Below, one piece after another: positions 12,661 to 24,698 of a DNA stretch of 64,000 bases. This stretch comes from Medicago truncatula (Eukaryota > Streptophyta > Magnoliopsida > Fabales > Fabaceae), in NCBI RefSeq assembly GCF_003473485.1, contig NC_053048.1, positions 49,969,755 through 50,033,754 of the forward strand, read 5' to 3'. Within the stretch, counting starts at the first letter, position 1. Each line of letters opens with the position of its first letter. Made by a program: the position numbers and the translations under genes. The notes under the pieces were generated by a model. The model was not told where the DNA came from, searched no databases, and saw only the letters and a program-made list of their open reading frames with translations.

Positions 12661-13122
12661 TTATGTTCTTACTTGGCCACGGAAAGTATGGAGTATCTGA
12701 TAAAAAATTCGGGTAAAACCCGAAACCATGGAGATGAAACAATCCGTAAGGTGGTTGGCGGAGGAGAGACGGTGCCAAAAGCGGCGGAGGAAATTAGGAG
12801 CAGAGGAGTTCCCGACGGAAGAACACATGGGCTGGAGATAAGACCTGGCAGCTTGCTTGACAAGACGGTTGCGGATTGAGATCTCATAGCCGGAGTTCAT
12901 GGTGGCAGAGGAAGCGGTCGGAGAGTTGACGGCGTGAGGAGAAGGAAGCATGTCTCTGAGTGATGTGTATGAAGTGAAAGAAGAAGGAGATTTGAGTAGA
13001 AGAAGCTCTAAATCCAAGCTTGATGTGCGTATTGGTGGCTTTGTTGGTGTTATCGCCGATATGGAGTTATGGCGGCGGAGGGGTGAATTGACGGCGGCGG
13101 CGGCAGTGGTGGAATCAGCCAT
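12661..13122 (-). CDS. Uncharacterised plant protein, 153 aa
   Basis: Single-exon gene. I chose the MADSTTAAAAV start at 13122 over an in-frame ATG at 13194 because the upstream 24 residues look like translated leader. The protein is Ser/Pro-rich at the N-terminus, followed by a basic patch (RRHNSISAITPTKPP), a short DLELLLLKSPSSFTSYTSL segment, and a central ISIRNRLVKQAARSYLQP motif that I believe recurs in a family of small unnamed plant proteins. The C-terminus is hydrophobic and amphipathic (LTDCFISMVSGFTRIFY). There is no signal peptide and no clear membrane helix. It faces the HVA22 gene tail to tail, 497 bp apart. Function unknown. GC content is higher than in the flanks, as expected for real coding DNA. 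Confidence 0.7.
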   Translation of the reverse strand: MADSTTAAAAVNSPLRRHNSISAITPTKPPIRTSSLDLELLLLKSPSSFTSYTSLRDMLPSPHAVNSPTASSATMNSGYEISIRNRLVKQAARSYLQPMCSSVGNSSAPNFLRRFWHRLSSANHLTDCFISMVSGFTRIFYQILHTFRGQVRT

Positions 13123-14680
13123 GTTTAACGGCGGTATCGAGAAACACGTGATTTGGAGGACTGAATGAAACAAAAAATGAGGAAAATAAGACACGGTGAT
13201 AAATACTGCACTATCAAAATAAAAATATTTAAATAAATATAAAATATTGATGCTGTCTATGTCAATTGTTTGAATTATTTTTTATGTTTTTATTTTTGTC
13301 TTTATCTTTTTTTCCATAATAATTCAGATTCTCCTCTCCGCTCCAAGTTGAATAACCAATTCTAAAATAAGGTGTATTAATTAAATTCGGATTCTCAATC
13401 ACGTGTTTGGCGATTTTGATTGGTTTGTGATTCGTCACGGATTATTATTTTTCCTACTATAGCTTGTTTCCATTAAAGCTTATTCCAAATCACTTCATCT
13501 ATTTTTCCTAATAAGAAAATTATAAAGTTTGTACCCAAAAAAGAAGAAGAAAAAGAATAATTTAGTCAAAAAAAAGAAAAAGAAAATTCATAAATAAATC
13601 AAATAAACAATTTTACCAAATTAATCTTACTAAAAAAATCTAAAAGAATCTTATTAAAAATTTTGTGTGTTATGTTATCACTAGCGAAAAGACGGCCACT
13701 CATGTGTCATCTTTCCGCTCTTTTTATTGCGCTAGCATTTGAAAATTATGAACGGTGTTTTTTTATGAAACTTAAATTTTGATTAAAAGTAAAAAATATA
13801 AATGTTTTTTGCTTTCAAATTATAACAAATCAAACTAACCATAATTATCTATTTCAATTAAATCAACACTATAACAAAAATATATAATCTAAATTCTTAT
13901 TTTTTTTTTAATGCCATCAATAACAATCTTTATTTTAGAAAAAGTTTTTGTTTAAGAGTGGGTATAATTGGAATAATGAAAAAGTAAGCATAAATACGCT
14001 AATCTAGTTTGTTACACTTTTATTTTAATATTTAAAATTATTCTTATCTATTTGTTACATGTGTTATTTATATCGAGAATTGAAGGTATATATATTGAGA
14101 ATTGAGGGTATTTTCTGGAAAGATAAAAAGTCAGCACAAAAGAGTTGAAGATGTTGTTTTCTTTATATACGTATAGATAATGAAAAGTTGATTTTTTTTT
14201 TTTTAAATGGATTGGAAATAAGTCGAGTTGAATCAAACTTCCCTCAACTCGAATCCATTAGATAGGAAGATTCAATAGAAATTTATTTAGCTCGAAACTC
14301 TACCTGAGTTTGATACAAACTTCTTGTTTAACTCGCATTCATTTCGTTTAAAGCTCACAAACAACTCGATTCAACTTGTTAGATTTTACTCAAATCATAT
14401 AATTTAAATGTGTTTTTTTTTCTTCAAAAACAAGTCAAAATTTTGAGATTTTAGACCTTTTAATTTCTTCTTAAAAAGGAAAAATTGAATTAAAATAAAG
14501 GAAAATAATTTAACATAATTTTTGAAATATTTAATTAATTATCAGTGGTTGAGGTAGACAGTTTTATAAAGAAAAAAACTTTTAAAGTTTAAGTGTATAA
14601 TTTTAAAGTTTAAGTGTATAATTTTAAAAATAAAGTTTAATTGTACAATTTTAAACTTTTATAAGCCGGATACCAAATAT
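13123..14680. other. AT-rich intergenic sequence
   Basis: Probable promoter of the minus-strand gene at 13122 (an ATATTTTATATTTATTT stretch lies at about 13235-13250 on its strand). A 22-bp unit (ttttaaagtttaagtgtataa) is tandemly repeated about 2.5 times at 14578-14650. No gene is seen. Confidence 0.4.
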
Positions 14681-14683
14681 TAA

Positions 14684-15775
14684 GGCCCCGTTTGAATAAA
14701 CAGCTTATATATATGCTTATAACATTAGAGCTTACATCATAAGCTCTTATATTTGATAAGCTATTTATGTTTGGATATGTACACTAAAAAGTACTTACAT
14801 AAATTGAAGTGTTTCGATGTGACATTACATAAGCAATTATCGAAATTTTAAATATTTTTAATTTAACAAAAAAATCAAAGAATCGAACCACAATTATCAA
14901 GATTTTTTTTGATAAAATTAACCAAGATGTAAAAAACAATATTATAATATATTAATTATAATTATATATATAGTATAATCAATATTCGTCCTTAAAAAAA
15001 ATATCAATATTCATATAAGACAAAATTAACATTCGAGGTGTAAATAAATAGTCTAAACATCATTATACACAAGTATAATAATATATTATAAGCTTTCTTT
15101 TAAAAAAAAGTATAATAATATAAATATAAACTTGAGAAATTATGATCGTAAATTTACCATATATATAGATATTAATGTACAGTTTGTTACCAAAAAAAGA
15201 CAAGTTAAGTTTATTTTTTTTATCCAGTTTCATTTTATTACGTAACAAAAAAATAATAAAAATCATCCTCTTGTTGTAATTTTTAAACTGCTTGTATCGT
15301 TTTAAATATTCTTTTCGGTACATCTTGTGCTGAGGGGGCTGCTTTAGCAGTGTTAATATAATCCATTTTTGTTTGTTCAAAAAAAATAAAAATCATCCTT
15401 AAGAAAAATTTTTAGTTACGTGTGTTACTTTAGTAAGATAAGTATATAGCAATTTTGTTACTCATGCACAACCAAAGATAACTAACATTATAATTAAAAT
15501 ATATGTTTTTTTTTTTCTAAAAACAAAAAAATAAAATAAAAATATATGTTTTGAAAAAGTGGATCCAGAGAGAATCGAAGGAGGTTACATAAATTCATAA
15601 GCTCCTTGTTAAGCTGGAGGGTAAGCTAAAAATTTAGGCTTATTAAAATATGGCATAAGCAGCTTATGAAACTATGATAAGCTATTTTTATTTATTTACC
15701 CAAACACCTTTAAAAAGACTTATGGGAGTAGATAAGCCCACATAAGCTCAAAATAAGCCAATCCAAAAGGGGCCT
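14684..15775. mobile_element. Tourist-like (PIF/Harbinger) non-autonomous element, 1.1 kb
   Basis: Left end TAA|ggccccgtttgaataaacagc; right end ccaatccaaaaggggcct|TAA. The ends are inverted GGCCCC-GTTT termini with TAA on both sides, as expected for PIF/Harbinger. The subterminal regions carry many 'agcttat/ataagct' motifs. The interior is AT-rich without coding potential. Confidence 0.7.
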
Positions 15776-16379
15776 TAAATAATTAAATAAATGTCTTAAT
15801 TGCACTTTTGACCTCATTATTTTATCAAATTTATGAAAATAGTCTCTTTTTAAAAATAAAAAAAAAAATTGTATTTTATGGTCCCTCTATCAAATTAAAA
15901 GTTGCAATTTTAATCCTAAATCCCCATATTTCTCCTAAAAATGGTGATTTTTGCCGAGAAAAAAAATGATTCATTGCTCCAATGTTGAATCTAAAGAGAA
16001 ATATCACTTTTGAAACTAGAATTCACCATTTTTGGAGCCAAAAGTACCCTTTTGTCCGAAAAAAAAAAAAAGGGTTATAGCCCAAAATATCAACAAATGT
16101 GAAAATAGAGGGATCAAAAATTATCTCACAATCGAACACTGAATTATTAAAAATGCTGATTTTAATAATTGTTCTTTTTAAATATGATGTTTGTTATGCG
16201 ACGAACAAAATATATGGATAATGAGTCACTCTACGTCTATTTTTAATTAAATTATATAAAATAGTGATTTTTGAATGTATTCATGATGGACTTACTTGAT
16301 CCCTCAAAATAAAAAAAATGATGGACTTACTTGTGATGCCTCTAACTTTTTTTTATCCATTTTAGGTGATTTTTGGCGT
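15776..16379. other. Degenerate fold-back repeat debris
   Basis: Around 15790-16130 there are blocks such as ttaattgcacttttgacc and 'gagggatcaaaaatt' resembling worn Mutator fold-back ends. No matching target duplication is visible. No gene. Confidence 0.35.
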
Positions 16380-16992
16380 CACTTTTTTTTCGTAACAAAG
16401 CTATATTGTTGAGTTTACTGAATATGCAAGCAAATTATTTTTGTTCGCCATTTACCAAGGGTGACTTTCCTCAACAATTATTGTTTTTTATTCTGCATCC
16501 TCTATCTCGATGATATGTTATGTTGTTTTGCAAAGGTGCAAAGGTGCATTTTCCAACATTAAGGTACTCTCATACTTCTTTGAAAGCTATGCTCAAATTT
16601 AAGACTAACACATTAAACTTAAAAAATCTACAATCTTTGTTGGATCAATTTCTCATTCGAGACTGTCTATGATAGCTAATTCACTTGGCTTCAATACTGG
16701 ATTCCTACCTTTCGTATACACGGGGTACCTATCTTCAAGGGAAATCCAAAGTCGTTTACTTTTAGTCAGTAGTAGACAAAATCAAGGTGAAGCTTGCTTC
16801 ATGGAAGGCCTCACTACTTACTTTGTAGGTAGACTGAAACTTCTCAAAAGTGTTATGCAAAGCATGGTTATCCACTCAATCACAATTTACTCTTGGTCGA
16901 TAAGCCTCATTAAGGAACTTGAGAGGTACATGAAAAATTTCTTGTTGTTGTTGATGATGATAAGAAAATTGCAAAAAGGTACATATTATTAA
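16380..16992 (+). pseudogene. LINE reverse-transcriptase C-terminal relic
   Basis: The clearest part, 16669-16992, encodes LGFNTGFLPFVYTGYL, then a degenerate region, then LKLLKSVMQSMVIHSITIY and SISLIKELERYMKNF. These correspond to the post-catalytic part of plant L1-type LINE ORF2 ('LPFVYLGVPIF', 'GRVQLVKSVIQ', 'LLKELERxMRNFIW'). Frameshifts remove the usual 'ADKIKAKLASWKG' spacing. The upstream 16380-16660 looks like more of the same, heavily decayed. Confidence 0.75.
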
Positions 16993-17755
16993 AAAAAACA
17001 TAAAAACTGGGGGATATAAAACCTGATCCAGTGAATTCAAGTGCATGAATTCTAACGTAAAATACAATAAAAAACAGCAGCACGTCCGATTAAACCCTAG
17101 TCAATTCTAACAAACGATGTTTGCGAGCACCAACCGGGTCTATAAGTTGGCGAATGAGGCTTTCACGTCGGAAGAACACCAAATTGAACAACTACACTAC
17201 GACGAGAACAAGAGAGAGCCGCCATAGTTCTCCACCGGATACAAACAACGTCTGTCGTAGGAAAACAGAGCCGCCATTGAAAGAACCGACAAAAGAGGAC
17301 GATATGGATGTCTTGGCCATCATCGCACCACTAAAGTTCTACTGCACTTTAATTGTTGAAAAAAAAGTGAATTTGGAATACGAGTAAGAGAAAGAAAATT
17401 TTTAAAAAATTATCATAAAATGGTTATATAAATACAATTTCTCAAATAATGAGTACATCTATAAATATATAAATAGAGAGTTGACAAAGTTCTAAATAGA
17501 TCATCCTTAAAAAAAAATTCTAACCAAAAACAATAATATGTCGAAATTGATAAGGTTAGAGGTGTTAAGAGACAAAGAGAGTATTTGATGAAACAAAGCG
17601 AGTTGAATAGTTTGTCCGAATGGGTGGAGGTGGAGCATAGTAACATCCATCTTATTTTTTAGGTGGGGTTGGAGCCTTTGAGGTATAATAATAATAACAT
17701 ACTTTATCTCTCTATCTTGGCTTCTTCCACCTCACAGGCTCACACTCACTCAAAC
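16993..17755. other. Intergenic sequence upstream of BAS1
   Basis: Positions 17100-17390 are locally GC-richer and have an 88-codon open frame with no recognisable domain; it may be part of the LINE relic's surroundings. The last 100 bp before 17756 should contain the BAS1 promoter and leader: a TATAATAATAATAA stretch at about 17681-17694 is a plausible TATA region. Confidence 0.35.
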
Positions 17756-20700
17756 ATGGCCTGCTGCTCAGCTCCATCTGCTTCTCTCTTATCTTCAAAC
17801 CCTAACATCCTCTTCTCTCCCAAATTATCTTCTCCACCACATCTTTCTTCTCTCTCCATCCCCAATGCCTCCAATTCTCTCCCTAAACTACGCACTTCTC
17901 TCCCCCTTTCCCTCAATCGCTTCACTTCTTCTCGCCGCAGTTTCGTCGTTAGAGCTTCTGTAAGTTCTTCAACAATCCCTCTTTGTTGAGCTTATGTGTT
18001 TTGTTGTGGTTGAATTTCTGTTTGCAGCATTGTCCAGCTTATCAATTGATAGTCTATGTTTGGATTTAAGTTTATAAAATTACTTTCGATTATACTTCTT
18101 TTTTGCAAAATTAAGTTTCATTAAAATATGAGTTTGGATAACTTTTTCTCAATTACATGTATCACATAATGTAATTTGTTTAGTGATACTTATCAAAAGT
18201 GCTTTTGAATGAGTAATTCGTATGACTTTTTATAATGCAGTATAAGGGTCTATTTGGCAAGTCCAAATTTTTAGCTTATAACTTATGTCTTATAAGTCCA
18301 TTTGATTAAAAATGACCCGTTTGGTAACAATCACTTTCTTATGAGCTTATAACGTTTTTCGATAAGCTAATTCAAGTAGCTTAAAGCTTATCACTATTTA
18401 TTCAAATTTTACCCATGTATTCTTAATTGAAAAAAAAAAAAATATATTAACTAAATATATTATCTTTATGTCATTTCATATTTATAAGCTAGTACAATGG
18501 CTAATTTACTATCTTTTACAAATTCAATCGGCTAGCTTATTAACCAAACATTACAAATTCAATCGGCTAGCTTATCTGCTATCACCTATAAGCTAACTTA
18601 TCGGCCATTCACTATCTTTTACCAAATAGAGGCTAAGATGTATAGGGTAAAATGGTAAATAAAAAAGTATTAGAGACATTGCTTTCATGGACACATGCAC
18701 AACATCAGGTAGCCCAATGAATCTTTGGATAGACTTTGATACCATCTTAGAATTTTAGGTTGGGCAGAACTTTACCTTACAAAACCGACTTGTAAGCTGA
18801 AGATTGCACTCACTTATAAACCCATGTTCAGACCTTATATCTTCCAATGCGAGTCTCGTAACAAATATGAGCCATTGTTGCATTGCAGTGAATAATTTTT
18901 TTTTTGTAATGATTGTAAATTTTGTAATTAGAATTTGAATAGTTAAAAACAAGATGCGCAATTAGGCATTCCTGACTCTTCCTCCTTGAGGCTTGTAAGC
19001 GTTGAAATGGAATCTCTAAAATATTTCATTCATTTGTGTGCTGGTCTTCATCTCCAATTATTGACTGTTGTAACTTCATTACTAAAGTTGAGAGCACAAG
19101 CTATAGAGCATACTTTTTCTCTTGCTTTAATCTGTGAATTAATTTTTTATTTTTCTGTATTAAAGAGCGAACTACCATTAGTTGGGAATGCAGCACCAGA
19201 TTTTGAAGCCGAGGCTGTTTTTGATCAGGAGTTTATCAAGGTAAACAGATTGTTGCTTGTGAATTGTTTTATTTCATAATTTATTTATCTTTCACTAAAG
19301 CAATGTTTTTTCAGGTCAAACTATCTGAATATATTGGGAAAAAATATGTTATCCTCTTTTTTTACCCATTGGACTTCACATTTGTTTGTCCCACAGGTTA
19401 GTTGACCCTTTAGTAAACTATAGTTGTAGATGCCAAATCTTTTCTTTTTTCATCCTAACATCTGTTAACTGTCTACAGAAATCACTGCTTTCAGTGACCG
19501 CCATGCAGAATTTGCGGAACTTAATACAGAGATATTGGGTGTTTCAGTTGACAGTGTGGTTAGTTCTGACCTTATCTTTTAACTCATATAGATTTTATTG
19601 ATATGACATTGTTTGGTTCACGCTGCTGATTTTGTCTAGTGGTAAAAGGCATTGCTTGCTGTCATTTTTTTTCGTGATATGAATTACTTATGCGTGCCCA
19701 TGCATATTTGCCAATGAAGAAAATGAAGGGTGTTCAAAGACTTGGATCGCTTGCAGTCTCACACATTTTCCACCTGTGCATAGTTCATGTTTTGAAGTTC
19801 TTAGTATAGTAGGCAAATCTGCATGGACTCCTTCAGTGGCGGAGCTACTATTGGGATGGGCTGATGCCATGGCACCGTTAATTTTTTATATACTAATCTA
19901 GGAGAATTTCGACATGAAATTTGCACCTGGCGCAGTAGTTAAGGCCATTGTGTAGCTTAGAGGTTGAGGGTTCCAGTCAGTCTGAACCCTGTTTTAGAAT
20001 TTTCGTTGATGTAAATCCTCCCTTTTTTACACTTTCTTTAGCAAAAATGTTGAATGTCAGTTTTGAAATCAGTTTGTATAGGTTAAAATCACAGCAAAAC
20101 TAATCACTAGACCAGCAAACTAATTTATATATTCTTTATAGATATGACACTTACAAATTTCGATCATGCTCCGCAACTGGACTCCTTAGTTTTAATTTTC
20201 CTCTGCAACTGGCTACATGTAGTATGGAAAAATAGAATGGTTTGGGGAAATTCCTTCCTAGATAATGGAAAGTCAGAATATCAGTTGGTGAACTCATTCA
20301 AAATTTGTTAATTGCAAATGTGTTTTCGTTGATCTTCTGACCACAAATGCAGTGTGACACAAATTTCCTACTAGCACATGCATGCATTATGTGGTGATAT
20401 ACTATATCTGTACATTCACAGTTATCTTTTTATATCCAATCCAAAGACATTTAGAGGTTAATGAGTTGGATCCAAATATGGTTTATGATTGAACATTATC
20501 GTATAATTTGATCCATGTAGCCGACCCCACTTAGTGGGATAAGGCTTTGTTATTGATGTTGTTGTCCAATCCAAATACACTTTTAAAGTCTGCTTCTTCT
20601 TGATTAGTGGTGCTATTGTTATTATTGTAGTTCTCGCACCTTGCATGGGTTCAAACTGACAGAAAGTCCGGTGGTCTCGGCGACTTGAACTATCCTTTGG

Positions 20701-21382
20701 TTTCTGATGTCACCAAATCCATATCAAAATCTTATGGTGTTCTGATTCCTGATCAGGTAAATTTTGACACCACGACTTAAATTGTGGCTATTCATTTTCT
20801 TCCTATCAAATTCAACATCTGTTGTACTATGATTTCAATATATTCTCTGGAATGAAATATAGGATGCTTTCTATGTAATAGCTTTACTATCTTGCATGAA
20901 GTAGCTTTGTGACTTGTCTAGGTAGTAGGTTCAAATGCAACGCTATGAGCTGTTGTTTTTTATTCCACTTTTTTTACGGATCTGTGTTACAATGATTGCA
21001 AATGTTTCTGATGATTTAGGGGATAGCATTGAGAGGATTGTTCATTATTGACAAGGAAGGGGTTATCCAACATTCTACCATCAACAACCTCGGAATTGGT
21101 AGAAGTGTTGATGAGACAAAGAGAACTCTCCAGGTAATTATATGTGATTTGCACCATACCAGGATTTACCACTTTTTAGTTATCTGTTTTTTCTCTTCTT
21201 CCTTTTACCCTTCTAAGTTCTAGTCTTAAATAATGTTTGACCCCATACATGCATTGGATTTGCAGGCCTTGCAGTATGTGCAGGAGAACCCTGATGAAGT
21301 TTGCCCTGCTGGGTGGAAGCCTGGTGAGAAGTCCATGAAACCAGACCCTAAACTTAGCAAAGAGTACTTTTCTGCAGTGTAG
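17756..21382 (+). CDS. BAS1: Chloroplast 2-Cys peroxiredoxin
   Basis: Thiol peroxidase that reduces H2O2 and alkyl hydroperoxides in the chloroplast stroma, regenerated by NTRC or thioredoxins. Seven exons: 17756-17959, 19166-19240, 19315-19396, 19479-19558, 20631-20756, 21020-21133, 21266-21382; 798 nt, 265 aa, all phases consistent, the usual BAS1 length. Exon 1 encodes only a Ser/Pro/Leu-rich transit peptide, ending near RRSFVVRAS. The mature part starts [19 protein letters not shown]. The peroxidatic Cys is in [13 protein letters not shown], the resolving Cys in [11 protein letters not shown]. The GGLGDLNYP loop and C-terminal KEYFSAV give the GGLG + YF signature of over-oxidation-sensitive 2-Cys Prx. 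Introns are crowded with repeats: a Tourist MITE and another dispersed repeat in intron 1, SINE pieces in intron 4. The next gene, at 22635, is also plastid-directed and on the same strand. Confidence 0.97.
18246..18633. mobile_element. Tourist-like MITE in BAS1 intron 1
   Basis: TAA|gggtctatttggcaag at the left and cttttaccaaatagaggc|TAA at the right: inverted termini with a 3-bp TAA duplication (18243-18245, 18634-18636). The interior resembles the termini of the Harbinger element at 47919 (aagctaattcaagtagct and cttatgagcttataac blocks), so it belongs to the same family. 388 bp, non-coding. Confidence 0.85.
18725..18870. repeat. Dispersed repeat shared with 35490-35660
   Basis: Carries the ordered blocks ttagaatttt.ggttgggc, caaaaccgacttgtaag, gattgcactcacttataaac and a 'ccaatgcgagtctc' end, matching caaaatcgacttgtgaggt, gattgcctccacttataaac and 'ccgatgtgagactct' at 35560-35640. 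I recognise this as a common legume interspersed repeat but cannot name its class. Confidence 0.6.
19895..20050 (+). repeat. tRNA-derived SINE-like sequence in BAS1 intron 4
   Basis: Contains ctggcgcagtagttaagg (A-box-like) and, 35 bp later, gagggttccagtc (B-box-like, ggttCgAxTC), the spacing of an internal RNA polymerase III promoter. A T-rich stretch follows. Reads as a tRNA-derived SINE; the ends are not defined. Confidence 0.55.
20440..20575 (+). repeat. 3' part of an Au-like SINE in BAS1 intron 4
   Basis: Contains gccgaccccacttagtgg gataaggctttg followed by a ttgttgttg-type tail. This 3' end is widespread in plant SINEs of the Au type. The 5' promoter half is not recognisable, so I treat it as a fragment ending near 20575. 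Confidence 0.6.
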
Positions 21383-22634
21383 GGTGGCGAATAGTAGCAC
21401 TTAAGAGTATTAACTGCTCATCTGTATCGATTGGGGATGTAAAAGGTTTTCGTTTTATGTAATTCAAGCCATTTTAAGTTATGAGGCGCTAAAGTGTTGT
21501 TATAAAAGCATGTTGGTGTACACCTTGATTTTGGAGTGAATTATGTATTAATATTCCAATTCTTCTGTTCTTATCTGTATATCATGAATGTGTACGAATA
21601 ATACTTTCATTTATAATGGAACTTTAAGCAGTCCTTGTTCTTTGATTTAAATAAGCAAGGAGCTATTTCATCTAAAGAATAAGAAACCAATTTTAGGTGT
21701 AGTTAGAAACTACATCGTGTGTTTGACAGTGTTTCAAATAGAATCACATCATGTGTAAGTAACTTATGCGGAAAAAGAAGTTACCGCCCACCACTACCAG
21801 GCAAGTACATGTAACGTGCAACTAGGTAGGTCATTGTCTTTATCGGTTACTTTCTCCTTGACTCGTCCATGAAGTGCTAGTAGTTAACATATGGTCTGAA
21901 AGTACGATGGGTTACAAATCTTGAAACATTTTTGTACTTGGTAAGTATTGCATTAGGTATAGCATCAAGTATCACGTTCTTTCAAATCAGTCAATGAAAC
22001 AAGTTATTGTTGCATGGAATCCATACAATCTAGAGTAGTTGAACTTTGAAATCAAATTCTAAGTGGTAATTTTTTTTTACTGCATTGACACATTTGACGC
22101 ATCTGTGGTCGTTTTATCAAGATAGGTCGGTTCAAATTTTAATTTGTTTTAAAATAGTAAACACTAAGCTTAAAATTTGGACCGTATAATCTTGATCCAC
22201 CAATTGAGGATGTGTCCAGTTTATTTTAGATGAGAGAGAATGTTGGGCGAATGATTAAAATAAATTATTTAGATGAGAGAGAATTGATGGTTAAGAGAGA
22301 GATAGAAACAAAGGCACCAAAGACAAAGGCAAAGACACTGAAGTGCGGCCCGAGAAAACGTAGATTATTGAACTTATTACAAGAATAGTTTTAGTCGCTA
22401 TTAAAGTTGTTTATGATCCCTTTTGCAAGAGAAATCCCACTTTTTTTTAACTAAAAAAATAATATTTTTAGTGAACTTATTTACTGGCTGAGTCAGACAG
22501 TTGTAGTTGTAGTGCTTACGGGTGTTCTGTTAATTATCCATATCCTATTCTCAACACTCCTTTGGTTGTGCTGTTTCCTGTCTGAAACTCTTGCTATAGA
22601 AATTCAGGCATATAGCAGTGTAGATTGAAGGAGT
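21383..22634. other. BAS1 3' UTR and intergenic sequence
   Basis: The first 200 bp are probably BAS1 3' UTR. A 20-bp direct repeat (ttagatgagagagaat) occurs at about 22227 and 22269. Nothing else recognisable; the promoter of the 22635 gene must lie here. Confidence 0.4.
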
Positions 22635-23222
22635 ATGTCCCTATCCCAGAAGGCACTGTCACTGTGTTGTAGCTCACTTAAACTATGTCACACTACCAGT
22701 TACTCTACACAAAAACCTCCATTCATGACACCCAACATCCACATGCTCAATTATCCACTTCTCACCAGTACAACAAGGTGCAAACTGCATAGGAAGTTGA
22801 AGCCTTTATCAGCATCTCTTTCGGTTGAACCACCACTTGACCTCACAGAAGACAACGTGAGACAGGCTTTGGTCGATGCTCGAGGTGAGCTTGGTCAGAT
22901 CTTTGACACTTCTGTTGGTATGACAGGTGTAGTTGAACTGGTGGAGTTGGATGGACCTTACGTGACCATTAGCTTGAAGGGTCGGTTTTGGCACAAGCGT
23001 TCAACTGTCCTTGCCAGACTTGCTAATTATCTCAAACAGAGGATTCCTGTAAGTCTCTTTCTCTTCTGCTTCTTTCTCCATTTTTTTTTTTTTAATCCAA
23101 ATTGTTAAAGCAACCTTCAAGATTACAAAACTTGTTCAGTTTTTATGTTTTGATTTCAGGAGATTTTAGAGGTTGACATAGAAAACGAAAAACAATTGGA
23201 TGATAGTCCTGCGAATTTCTAA
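22635..23222 (+). CDS. Plastid-predicted NifU-like domain protein lacking the CxxC cysteines
   Basis: Two exons, 22635-23048 and 23160-23222, 477 nt, 158 aa, phase 0 junction at IP|EI. Residues 1 to about 60 are Ser/Thr/Lys-rich without acidic residues and look like a chloroplast transit peptide. The remainder fits the NifU C-terminal fold: LTEDNVRQALVDARGELGQ, then VELVELDGPYVTISLKG, then a helix with LARLANYLKQRIPEILEV, ending DDSPANF. In NFU proteins the loop after the second strand is G-x-C-x-x-C and binds the Fe-S cluster. Here it reads GRFWHKRST, with no cysteine at all, so it cannot ligate a cluster in the usual way. The second domain of plastid NFU1-3 is similarly cysteine-free, but here there is no cysteine-bearing first domain. 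Specific function unknown; likely a conserved plant/cyanobacterial paralogue. Confidence 0.8.
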
Positions 23223-23427
23223 GGTACTATATTACGCACGGCTCTATTTGGTTTTTGTTTTATTTTTTTTAGGTTCATATATCTGCATATTTGTAATGTA
23301 TTTACTATGTGCTTGTAATGTTTGTTACACTTTATTTGTTCTCATAATTCTCATTATCATCACTTTTTTTTTTTTTTTTGTTTAAACTTTTGTTTCACTT
23401 TTCTTTCTTTATTTATGAATATTAACT

Positions 23428-23625
23428 GGGAAAATGTTACCTGAACATCCTTTATTCCTACACTCCATTGTACACCTCATGTATTAGGGATATTTTGGTA
23501 AGTTCATCTCACAACCACATTTTATCTTCTATTTGTGTGGGGTCCAAGTTGCCACGTGTCAGAATTTTGTGTGGGTGTAAATGGTGTATTGCCACATAGG
23601 ATAGTACATGTATCATTACTCTATT
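23428..23625. repeat. Dispersed ~160-200-bp repeat, copy B
   Basis: Same block order as 620-775 and 24970-25135: gaaaatgttacctgaacatcc, 'tgtacacctcatgtattaggg', tgccacgtgtcag, tgtgtgggtgtaaatgg, 'tgccacataggatagtacatg'. It lies just downstream of the NifU-like gene. Confidence 0.55.
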
Positions 23626-24609
23626 AACTGTGGTCCTGTATGCATTTGAGGGTGTGCAAATACACATCTAGCTTTAGTCCATGATCATCAAAAAAGAAAT
23701 CTAACTTTGGTCAATTAAGTTGGTTTTAAAGTTTCATTTTAGTTCTGCACATTTCTAATGTTCGCCTATAGGCATTAGATATTTTTTTTACAAGATGAGA
23801 ATGTCTGAATGACGCGTTCAAATGTTAATGTGGCCAAGTTTGGTTAGAGACGTGACTACAGAAATTATGCTTTTAAAATTTGCAAAAACGGCACAACATG
23901 GATTCAATTCAGAAACACAGGGACAATGAAAACAACTTTGCCGATAGGCCAATACATCTATTCGATATATATATTATTCTATTGTAATTTTTCATTGAGG
24001 TTATTTGTTATGCACTGACATGGTAAATCAAATTTAAAATGCAAACTTGAAAAGCGAGTTGTCTGATGTTTTCAGAAATTGTTCTACTTAGCAGTTAGGA
24101 TGCTAAAGCTTGTTGCACCTTTTAAGAGTTTTGTTTCCTCAACTATGCAGTCTTCGATATGAAAGTACTTCTAAACATGTATGAGAGATGATGATCAATA
24201 AATCCTTCTCAATTTGAGAAGCTTGGATAAGGGGATGCTCACTATTGACTCTGAGAGTTGCGATGCGCAGTTGCAATATTATGTAGTTTTCCACTGATGC
24301 TTCAAGCTTCTTAGTACTATAAGTAGTAGAGAGCATTTTGAACTTGTATACATTTTAATACGTAAATGCTCAAAATACTTTAAGTTTTTCATCTGAGAGT
24401 ATGTTATCATGGAAACATCACAGGAGAGATTTCTCGTAACAACTTTACTATGTTATCTCATTGTATTATTAGCACATCTTGCGCTTTTTATTTGTGAACA
24501 TATACGAAATTAGGTGATAGTTTCGGTCTGATCTTTCCTAGATATGAAACTAGTGACCATATTGTCGAAAAAGTTGATGTCTTGGATGAATTTGCAAGCA
24601 AAGGTTAGA

Positions 24610-24698
24610 AGAGCCTCGTCGGCGTGAACGAGGTGGTGAAAAGAGTAGGAGGAGAGAGTTTAGATTTTTCACCACCTCGTTCACGCCGGCGACGCTCT
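24610..24698. repeat. GC-rich near-perfect inverted repeat (33-bp arms, 23-bp spacer)
   Basis: Arm 24610-24642 and arm 24666-24698 are reverse complements at 31 of 33 positions, including an exactly shared cggcgtgaacgaggtggtga core. The arms are much richer in GC than the surrounding sequence. No target duplication or known terminus is visible. It would form a stable stem-loop if transcribed. Nature unknown. Confidence 0.85.

Noticed and set aside
15063-15380. 105-codon minus-strand open frame
   Set aside because: It consists almost entirely of Lys/Ile/Asn/Tyr from AT-rich DNA inside a Tourist-like element, with no family resemblance.
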